Positions 55,781-64,000 of a stretch of DNA of 64,000 nt are shown one piece after another. The notes beneath the pieces are model-generated. The model had not been told where the DNA came from, made no database searches, and worked only from the letters and a program-made list of their open reading frames with translations. The position numbers and the translations under genes are program-made. Origin of the DNA: Nymphaea colorata (taxonomy: Eukaryota > Streptophyta > Magnoliopsida > Nymphaeales > Nymphaeaceae); the NCBI RefSeq assembly GCF_008831285.2, contig NC_045140.1, forward strand, positions 28,901,526-28,965,525. Direction: 5' to 3'. Each line of letters starts with the position of its first letter. Position 1 is the stretch's first letter.

Positions 55781-58368
55781 TCAAGTTCGGGAAAGTCCTA
55801 AAAACGGATCAAGGCCACCTTGAGGTTTAATCCAATTTTGCTCACGCTTGGCCGTTGTTGCTCCACCCGCTCCGCCCCGTGCAAGAACTCCAAGCTGTAA
55901 GTATTCCTCCGTGGCTGGCCTAGCTGCCTTGCTGGACTCACATCCAGCCCTTACGAGCCAAGTCGGACCTGGCTTGGTCCTTGGTTCAGCCCTTACAAGC
56001 TGGCTGGATTTTTGGCTCGTAACAGATCCACCCTCCTTAAAATGAGCTTGTCCCCAAGCTCGTGCTTTACCTTTTACAAGATGGGTCTGAGTTCCACGTG
56101 CTACCCATACAAGTTTTTGTTTTGGTCCATAATCTCGGGGTAGTACGGCAAGGGAGTTCCTCTGGTTGAGGAAGCTTCCACTCGGCCCTTTCTTGCAATC
56201 TCGAGTGAAGACCCGAGTTGTCTTACTCGTTGCTTCTTGACATATCCGTCTGGGGCCGTAATCTCTAGGCAGCTGCCCGATGTGAAGCCTTTGCTGCCCT
56301 TGCAGCCGTTTGCTTCCGCTTAAGCTCGCTTTCCGTGTGGTGGTCTGCCCGTGGTTCTGCGATTGCCAAGTGTTGCTGCTCACTGGGACAGGCCACTGCG
56401 CTTCTGCTGCGCGCTTACTATAGTCGGGGCCTAGTAATAAGCCTTGTCTGTGTTGGTTAAGGGAGTCTTGATGATCCCTTAACTCCCGACTACAATTTGG
56501 AGAGTCCGGAAATTGATATGCTCTCCAACGCTCTGGGTAGAGTTTCTCTATATAGTTTCCCAGAGTAGGTAAATCATGTTGCCGACCACCCTTCCTAGGA
56601 TGTATCTGATGCTGGGAAGAGGCAAAGGTGGTCACGGTGTACTGAGCACCGACTGCTCCTTTATCTGTCACTTTCCGGCCATGACGTTCCTCAACAACAT
56701 TTTCGCTTTCCTCTTCAGACTTGGGGAGGATTCCGTCTGTTTCTGCTAGGAGCTCTTCTTCAAACTGCTCCCAGATGTTAAGCGGTTTGGTTCTTTGCTT
56801 ACACCCGGGTTTAGAGCCCTTTTTGTTTCTCTTAGAGGCGGCAACTACCTCTTTTTCTTCTTGGCGCTGAACAAGAGAGGGTCTCTTGTCTTGGGCTCTA
56901 TTTAACTTGGCGTTTTGACTTGCCAATTCTTGAGTCGCCCCTTGTTGGAGTTTCATTCGTGCACTTTTGGGAGACTCAAAGAACTCGTGATCCATACCAC
57001 CCTCCTTAGGTTGATTCTTAAGGATGCTAGGAGGTGGTAACAACCCTTTGCTGCCCGTGGCTGGCTGCTCCATGGTTTCTATCTTTGTTTGCTCACGGGT
57101 TTCTTGATTCCATGGCTCATCTGCCCATCTAAAAGGTGAAGCGGGGGCGAAGAGATCTTCTTTGCTTTGCATCATCCTCATTTTGGGACTTGCCTCAGGC
57201 GTTTGGCCCTCACGAGGTGGCGCCCTACTATCAGCTTGTGTTAGGCTAGATGAGCACTCTTCGTTTGAGTTTGGACATGCTCTATTACTTTCCCTTAATT
57301 CTTTTTGTTCGGTCGTCTTGGGAGGTAGGGGAAGTAATCCTTCGTAGATGCCAACGGAGTGGTTTGTATTTCTTCGTCCTGCCGATTCGTTTTGCTGGTT
57401 GGGCCCTTGGTTCTCATTCGTTGTTCTAGGCTGAACCCATTCCAAAGGCCGTATAGCACTGATTGCTTTGGCTGGGCCAAGGATGCCTTTAGTATCTCTT
57501 GGTGAGATACTAGTGCTGCTATTAGGGATAACGCTAGGAGGGGCTCCAAGTATCCCTTTTTCTGAATTCTTAGTCTTTGCACGTTCTAAAGGCTTGAGGG
57601 CGCCGATATTGGCACACTCCCGACTTGGCACTTCTATCTCTTCATCGCTTGAAGAATCGGTGCTAGTATCATCTTCGGATTCCGACGAAGTTTCATCTTC
57701 GCTTTCTGATTCGTACTCATTTGGCACTATTTTCTTAGGCGTCTTTGGAGAAGGGGAGGACTTTTCATCCTCACTAGACGAGTCCGTTTCAGTATCGGAT
57801 TCTGTAGCAAGTTCAGCCCGTCTACTATCATTGGCTATTTTCTTATTTCTGATCGCCTCTCTATGGTCCATTCTGTCGAGCATCGCGTTCAACTTTTTGA
57901 GCACTTCGTCCCGCGTAAGAGACCTTGTGCTTTGGTCATCATGCACATCTTCGCTGCTGGACTCATAATGATATTCTTTTTGCTTCTCGATCACGGGGGA
58001 GAGTCTTTCTTCTAGCACTAAGCGGAATTTTGAGAATCCCACTTGGATAACTTCTCCATGGTAGATTGGCGCCCAATCTCTATGTTCCACTTCGTATCCA
58101 GCCACTATAAGTCTACCCGTGTAAGTGATTTTGGCTATCCATATTTCTTGGGTGTCCTTACGTATGGCCAACTCAAAGTGACGCCCTTTATGCTAGGGTG
58201 TCGGAGTGTCAAGTCACACTCGGGATTACTGCCGACTTGGACATAAGTCCACTTTGGAGCTTGATCCCAAGTATGTCCATGGATCAACGTATCTGTCCGA
58301 ATGCAAACGCCATTTTCGAAGGTGCTAAGGAGTATGTCCATTTTTGCTCTACTAGACGAGCACCTCAT
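55781..58368 (-). pseudogene. FHA-domain-like ORF of FHA-2, one-base frameshift
   Basis: Same ATG context as FHA-1; 2588 nt against 2589, with one base lost near 58182-58192 inside the FHA-like domain. The frame downstream is open to 55781, ending in the LTR. Before the break it reads VGSNPECDL and RHPSIKG; after it, IYHGEVIQVGF, so the FHA-like pattern is recognisable in this copy too. The first ~170 codons differ from FHA-1 at many residues, while the remaining ~690 are almost identical. Repeated LPRDYGP, the acidic Ser tract and the pol-like end before the purine tract are all kept. Confidence 0.75.
56025..56038 (-). other. FHA-2 polypurine tract
   Basis: AAGGAGGGTGGATC on the - strand, one base different from FHA-1, next to the LTR start TGTTACGAG. 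Confidence 0.82.
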
Positions 58369-59238
58369 TCCGTCTTCTACACTATCAAACAAACTGCCCA
58401 AGCAAATCCTATGCTACTGCTGAAACCAAAATAAACTGTCACACTGCCACTCTTAAATAAAATCCTACACTGCTGCGAAGAACCTGCTGTACTCAATTTT
58501 CTGCCCATTGTCTATCAGCCACACTTCTGCCCCGTGTGCGCTAAGGGAGGAGGAAAACTAGTTCCGCCTGTCACTGTGCCCGCCTGGCACCTCGGTGACT
58601 ATCTCTTGCTCTCAGCTGGGCCTAAAGAGAGAGGCCTAACTGTCGCATCCGCCTGATGCCTCGACAGCAACTTCGAGCTCAAGAAACCTAGGGTGGTGCG
58701 GTGTGCACACCCTTAATCCAGACTGTTTTTAGGCAGCCTAAGATCTTACGCACAGAAATATCAAACGGTGGAGTTTTGACTTCAAATTTTGTCATCACTA
58801 AGAGGAGGTAGTTATCTGACTATGCTGAAAATTTCAGCTCATTTCGACCTCGGGAAGTCACTGAAACTACGTAATCTTCTGGCCAAACTGCTCTCGCGGA
58901 CAGGTTCTGTCCGTTCAGGCTTTTAGCCCGTTGTAAGGCCAAAAACGTCCTGTTTAGGGCCGAATTTCTCCTGGAGCCCAAAACAACTTTTGTAGCACAT
59001 ATGATTACGAGTCTGTCCACCAAATTTCAGGCAATTCCGACTTGGTTTGCCCCCTGAAAACGCTGATACACTGTCGTCAACTGTTACAGTCCAGAAAACC
59101 GCAACTCGCCTAATTCTGAAAACAAAGTCCTGAAAAGAAATCCTACTAAAATCTGAAATCCTGACTGCTGCACTGTCCGTGGATGCTTACTCTTCGCTGG
59201 TCCAAGCGCGGCTAAGTCAAGATGAATCCCTCAAGGTC
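58369..59238 (-). other. FHA-2 untranslated leader
   Basis: Collinear with the FHA-1 leader (21308-22176) but with many substitutions. No supported gene. Confidence 0.6.
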
Positions 59239-59251
59239 GCTCTGATACCAA
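59239..59251 (-). other. Inner (ancestral-position) primer-binding site of FHA-2
   Basis: TTGGTATCAGAGC, preceded by TCTAACA (the LTR's last bases) and followed by the leader sequence that follows the PBS in FHA-1 (CTTGACTTAGCCGCGC). It is separated from the real LTR by 157 extra bases. Confidence 0.8.
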
Positions 59252-59252
59252 T

Positions 59253-59409
59253 TGTTAGATTGGTATCAGTCGGTTGTTGGTGGCCACTCCACAAGAAGCC
59301 GTCCAAGTACTAGCTGGAAACCGCGACGTCTACTCACTTGAAAGCACCAATTTCTGAAATCTGTCGCTGTCTATTCTTCTTTAAACCCCAAGGCGGCTCT
59401 GATACCAAT
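59253..59409 (-). other. 157-bp extra segment with a second PBS in FHA-2
   Basis: Contains a PBS at 59396-59408 next to the LTR, then 144 bases absent from FHA-1, ending CTGATACCAA TCTAACA just before the inner PBS. The arms CTGATACCAA (59242-59251 on +) and TTGGTATCAG (59260-59269) form a perfect 10-bp inverted repeat with an 8-base spacer. It looks like a product of template switching during reverse transcription. Confidence 0.7.
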
Positions 59410-62400
59410 TGTTAGGATCCCGAAAGCCGCGGTCGTCTAACCCGTGTGTCGAGGTCCTACTGCAAAGATCGCCTCGAGGAATCTAGACCAAAAACCTAAA
59501 CAAATAATACAAGGAACTACCCGGCCGGACAGGACCCCGGCGCAAACCCGATAGGACGTGATGAACAAGTAGGGGTAATCCCAAAAACCTAACTAAGTCA
59601 AAACCTACTACAAAAACTACGAGGGATGTGAGGCCGTACAAGCGTGCACGATACAAAAGTACTCTCGCAACTCACTCAATCCAAACCATCAAACCACACA
59701 ATCCACAACTGTACGTAACAAACCACACCCAATACCCTAGGTAGGCTCGTCGATTAGCGGTCGTGTCTAGGCCAAGGGCCGTCGAGGTACCGCTGGAACC
59801 AAGGCCGAAGCCGGCTCAAGCAAATACGAAAGCAAATGCACCCGACCCGCGAAACTACAAGGGAGTGAGAGGGCGTTACCAGCCAAGCTATTCTTGGCTT
59901 TCAGCAAGAAGGCCACGAGGTGAATCCCCAACCTCAGGCAATGCAGCAACCGTGAGGAAGAACTCCGGAGGAAGAGGGCTGCAGCTGGATCCGAGCAGCA
60001 AGGTAGAATAGACGCCGGAAGTCTCCAAAGGGCCGGCTAGGGACGCCGGATGAGTTGCTGGAATTCGGCCCTCCTGGCCGTGAGCAAGAGGCAGCAGCTT
60101 GTATCTAGCTACTGCTGGGATAGGCCCGCCTGGCCGTGAAGGGAGCGCGGCAGCAAGCGAAAGGCCGAAGCTGGAAGGGTCCCGCTGTGCGTGGGGATGA
60201 CCTTCGGAAGGGCTGGGTTCGGTTTAGAACCCGGGAGAACCTAGCTACGGGATGATGAAAGAGCTCGGTCTAGAGCTCGGGCAGACCTAGCTACAGGGGA
60301 GGTCCGGATATGGATGGCTGGCTAGGTTGTGGCTTAGGTGGGTTAAGTCAAGGTTTAGGGTCAGCTGGGACCAGGTTGACTAAGGACTGGCTTAGGTTCA
60401 GATGCGGTTGGGTTGACTTGAATCAAGTCAAAACACTAAGAGATGATGGAGGTGCGTGCGGAAGGGGCGGCTTGGGTCTAGCCGTGCAAGAGGTGGGTCC
60501 GAATCACTTAGGCAGCGTTGACCTTGGCTGCCTTAGGACCTAGGGCTACTTTCCAGAAATGGAGGAAAGGAGGCTAAGGGTTTAGGTTACCAACACGGGT
60601 GAGGTCGACCTAGAGAGGTTGACTAAGGGGTGTTGCGTCAAGGGTTTGACTAAAGGGGAGCAAGGAAGGGACTCGGCTAAGATTTCCTAAAGGGTGTTGA
60701 CTGATCTGGTCAAAGGTTCCTATGGGGGTTGTGGCCAGGTGGCGGCCAACCTAGCTAAGAAAGAATGAGGGGAGATGGACGTCAATTTCCAAATGGTAAG
60801 GGTTGACGTGGGTCTTCCTTCCTACGGTAGAGGAGGAAAAGGAGCGTCTAATTCCAAAATGAAATTAGAGCTAAGAGGATTGCTAGAGAGAAGCTAGCAA
60901 ATGAGGAAATGAACACCAATTTCCTTCCTTAAGAGTAAGGAGGGAATTGGCTCGGCTCTCTTCCTAATTTGTTAGGAGAGGAAGGCACGTGGCCAATGCC
61001 AAAAAGGTAAGTCGTAAACATGAATGCTCGAGCTATCTTTCTCTTCTTCTCAACGAGCTCCAAGGGGACGAACAAGGTAAAATGGGAAAGATGGGGGCTA
61101 AGAGGTCAAGCTAGATATTACTAAAGGGAGAAGCATGAGGTGGCGAGAGGGGAAGTCTGACTCGAGAGGGACTTGGGACGGTGGGGAAAGGGAAAGGGAG
61201 ATGCGAGCTAGGAGGGAGGGTTCCCTAAGGTGACAAGTGTAACAAGTGGGGCCTACAAGGAAAGGGCTGGCTAGGTGGAAGGGAGGTGCTGGCTCGGTTC
61301 AGGTGGGGTCACGATGGGGAAGCTTGAGGTGGCAAGGGACTAAGGTAAGACGAGTTGGGTGCTAGCAAAAAGGAAGGGAATCGGGTATGATAAGGTGGAG
61401 GTGGCGTTCCTTGGTGGCTCCACTTGGAAAATGGGAAACCGCGTGAGGATGCTAAAGAATTCGGTAAGGCTTCACGAGGGAAAAGGGGATCTTGTGTGGG
61501 GGCCAAGGGCAAGGCTGGAGGTGGAGGTGGCAGATGGAGATGGACAGTTCTAACGTGAAGGTAGGGAGATGATATGGGAAGTAGGAGGTGGCACAATCTC
61601 ACGTCTTCTCCAAAATGGAAATACGAGTGAGGGTCAACAAAAACGGTGGAGGGATTATGCGAGGGAAAAGGGAAAGACGTGTGGGGCAGGCTGCTCGACA
61701 AGGGAGGAGAGACCAGCTGGTGAGGTGGCAGGATGGGTAGGCTAGGATTGTGACACGTGGTGACACCAATGGCTAAGATGAGAAGCTGGACTTGGTTGAC
61801 TAAAAACAAGGCAACAAAGTTGGAAAGGGGATTGCGGCAAGGGGGAATCTACCGGATTTGGTGGATTACGATGGGCTAAAGAATGATTCTCGGCTGGGAC
61901 GAGATCAATGAAGGAGGACAGGTGGCTGGGCTAATCTGGGAGGTCGTGGGATGGCAGACACGTGGCAACACCAAGGGCTGGGATTAGGGAAGGTTCTCGG
62001 TTGACAAAGGCAAGTCAACAAAAACGGAATTGAGATTGCGCTAAGGTTGGGACTTTCTAAAACGTAGGGATGCGATGAAGGCTGGGGGAGATCTTTTCGG
62101 TTGGGACGAGAGCACAAGGTAGGACAGGTGGCTAGGTAATTTAGGGAGGCTAAGGGGATGCTGACACATGGCGTATCTAAGGGCTAAGATTAAACAAACG
62201 AGAGAAGGAAAAGGAACTTACCAAAGAATAAAGATCGGCTGCCAAGGACGTGCGAGTGAGCACCGGCGGCTACGGTGATTACCCTAGTGGGCTCCTCCAA
62301 GGAATGGACCAGAATACCCTTAAGCTGAAATTGAACTTGTCCACGGTCAAGGGCAGATTAGTCCACGCCGGAAATAGGCCAAAGTCTGTTCGGAATCAAC

Positions 62401-63998
62401 AGAAATTCCACCGGAGTTGCAGAATTCTGGCCGAGGCTAGAATACGCGATTAATCAACCGGATGAAGATCGTTTTTCCCTATTTGATTCCTCTTGATGGG
62501 GCGTCTTCTTCTTTGTATTCTTTTCTTTATTTTGACGCCGTTTGATGCACTTTGCAAGCCCTTTTTGCTTGCTGGATTTGTACATCCGTTTTGCCCAAAA
62601 ACGGAGGCAACCAAAGAGGCCCTTTTTTGAGGACGCTCGTGGGGAGCCTTCGCGCGTAGCGTGAGGGAAAGAACTCAAGAAAGCCAAGGAGTTCTTGAGA
62701 CGCGTAAGCAAGAATTTGGTGCTGTTTTCAGCCGTGGGTTGAGAGCTCAAACTCTCGGGTGTACACCGAGGTAGTGAAATCCACCTTTTAGCCGAATACA
62801 ATATCAAATCCGAGCAACGTGTTGCTCACCAACTCTTCTTGTTTTCTCTACGTACTAACCTGTTTTTCTCACTACCTTGATGTCATTTGCTGCTGCTACC
62901 AGGTCGCCCAAGTTGCTGCAGCCTTCCCGGGATGAAGACAGCCTCACAACCTTCTTTGTGTTTGAGAAGGAAGGCACCGTGCTTCAAGAAAATGCTCGTG
63001 GGGTATTCTTCGTGGTCCATTGGAGACGCCGCGCGCCGGAGCTTGCTGCTATCCTTAGGCCGTGATCCTTAGGTCGAGGGGGAGAGGAAGAAACCAGAAA
63101 ACAAGGACGAGTGGAAGAGGGAGACCTTCGGTTGACAAGAGGGCTGAAGACGATGCAGATCTTCACCTTGGGGTTCAAAAGGTAGATGACGCCAAGAGAG
63201 ATGACGTTAGGCTAGGGAGACACCATGAGGACGAGTGGAGGAGAAGAGGCTGCGCCATGGATGAGGAGGGATGCCAAGGAGAGAAGGGAGACCACCGCGG
63301 GAGAGGGGTGAGCCAAAGGGTAGTACAAGAGAGAGAAAGGGCATTCCGCCCAACACAATTCCTCAATTCATTTTCATTATTCAAAAGCATAACAATTACA
63401 TGAATTCAATCACTTAAATAACTTCCTAATCAACTCGGTTCACATTCCGAACCGGTTCACTAAAGAAACAAATCAAAAACGGACTCGAATGGATCCAAAA
63501 ACGGAACTCAAATGAAATCCAAAAACGGAACTCAATGGGGTCCAAAAACGGAACTCCATGGGATCCAAAAACGAGCTCCAAAATATCAATCCTAATGGAC
63601 GCTATTCGTCCAAATAAAATGGTCCGTGGATCATTTGGATCCACTTGCTTGGGCGCATGGTTGAGCTTGGACCGGCTCAACCCCCTTTTGCCTAGGTTCG
63701 ACCTAGACTACCACGTGCGAACTCGGATTAGGACTCGACTATAGGTTAGACCATTCAAGTTCGGGAAAGTCCTAAAAACGGATCAAAGCCACCTTGAGGT
63801 TTAATCCAATTTTGCTCACGCTTGGCCGTTGTTGCTCCGCCCGCTCCGCCCCGTGCAAGAACTCCAAGCTGTAAGTATTCCTCCGTGGCTGGCCTAGCTG
63901 CCTAGCTGGACTCACGTCCAGCCCTTACGAGCCTAGTCGGACCCGGCTTGGTCCTTGGTTCAGCCCTTACAAGCTGGCTGGATTTTTGGCTCGTAACA
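59410..63998 (-). repeat. FHA-2 5' LTR
   Basis: 4589 bp, TGTTAGGATCC...TCGTAACA, uninterrupted. U3 minisatellite at 63472-63579, TATA-like CTTAAATAA (+ strand) at 63413-63421, candidate donor 62221, candidate acceptor 59855. The two bases left in the window (GA) begin either the TSD or another sequence. Confidence 0.93.
63472..63579 (-). repeat. U3 minisatellite in the FHA-2 5' LTR, five units
   Basis: Same array and unit number as 55498-55605, with one substitution (ACTCGAATGG against ACTCAAATGG). Confidence 0.8.
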
Positions 63999-64000
63999 GA

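Larger units (their letters stand above)
29296..56024 (-). repeat. FHA-2 3' LTR (interrupted)
   Basis: LTR pieces are 29296-29521, a repeated block 29522-29747, 33824-33879, 38391-38651 and 51974-56024. Without the repeated block they total 4594 bp, close to the 4589-bp right LTR. Each junction is bounded by a TSD of the inserted element. Its second donor is mutated (TTAAGT near 54242). The U3 minisatellite is at 55498-55605. Confidence 0.85.
29296..63998 (-). mobile_element. FHA-2: second non-autonomous FHA-coding LTR element, heavily interrupted
   Basis: Read on the - strand: 5' LTR 63998-59410, PBS, leader with a 157-bp extra segment, frameshifted FHA ORF 58368-55781, purine tract 56038-56025, 3' LTR 56024-29296 broken by CHR-2, SOLO-3 and SOLO-2 and by a duplicated 226-bp block. 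I place the left end at 29296 (TATTAGG, one change from TGTTAGG) because this first block shares GTGTGTCG with the right LTR, where the blocks at 29522 and 29748 have GAGTGTCG. The preceding GACTC would be the target duplication; the window ends GA after the right LTR, which is consistent. An alternative left end is 29522. Confidence 0.8.

Overview
This window is plant nuclear DNA made almost entirely of nested long-terminal-repeat (LTR) retrotransposons. I see no host gene, tRNA, rRNA or CRISPR array. The plant assignment rests on three things: primer-binding sites complementary to initiator-Met tRNA (TTGGTATCAGAGC) beside every full LTR, Ty3/gypsy polyproteins ending in a chromodomain, and precise 5-bp target-site duplications (TSDs). 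I cannot name the species. All labels here (CHR, FHA, SOLO) are mine.

Left half. An element called FHA-1 (+ strand) enters from the left edge and ends at 29039. Its 5' LTR is interrupted by SOLO-1, a lone chromovirus LTR (44-16971, - strand, TSD AAACC). SOLO-1 is itself interrupted by CHR-1, a full-length chromovirus (100-13138, - strand, TSD GTTCC). The interior of FHA-1 (21294-24521) has no gag, protease, reverse transcriptase or integrase. It holds one 862-codon ORF whose N-terminus looks like a forkhead-associated (FHA) domain, and whose C-terminus runs through the polypurine tract into the 3' LTR.

Right half. After about 250 bp of unassigned DNA comes FHA-2 (29296-63998, - strand), a second copy of the FHA-coding family. 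Its 3' LTR is split by SOLO-2 (TSD GAGGC), SOLO-3 (TSD CCATC) and CHR-2 (38652-51968, TSD GCAGC). CHR-2 is a 13.3-kb chromovirus whose single-frame gag-pol is broken by only two stop codons.

How the parts relate. CHR-1 and CHR-2 are autonomous-type elements: capsid, zinc knuckle, protease, RT, RNase H, integrase and chromodomain in one frame. FHA-1 and FHA-2 are non-autonomous and presumably mobilised in trans by such chromoviruses. They share with them the LTR start (TGTTA), the PBS, a purine tract that is also codons, and a C-terminal reading frame continuing into the LTR. All families have very long LTRs (3.8-4.6 kb) with matching candidate splice donors and acceptors, suggesting a leader that can be spliced inside the LTR. 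The most novel item is the FHA-like ORF as the sole cargo of a multi-copy LTR element family.
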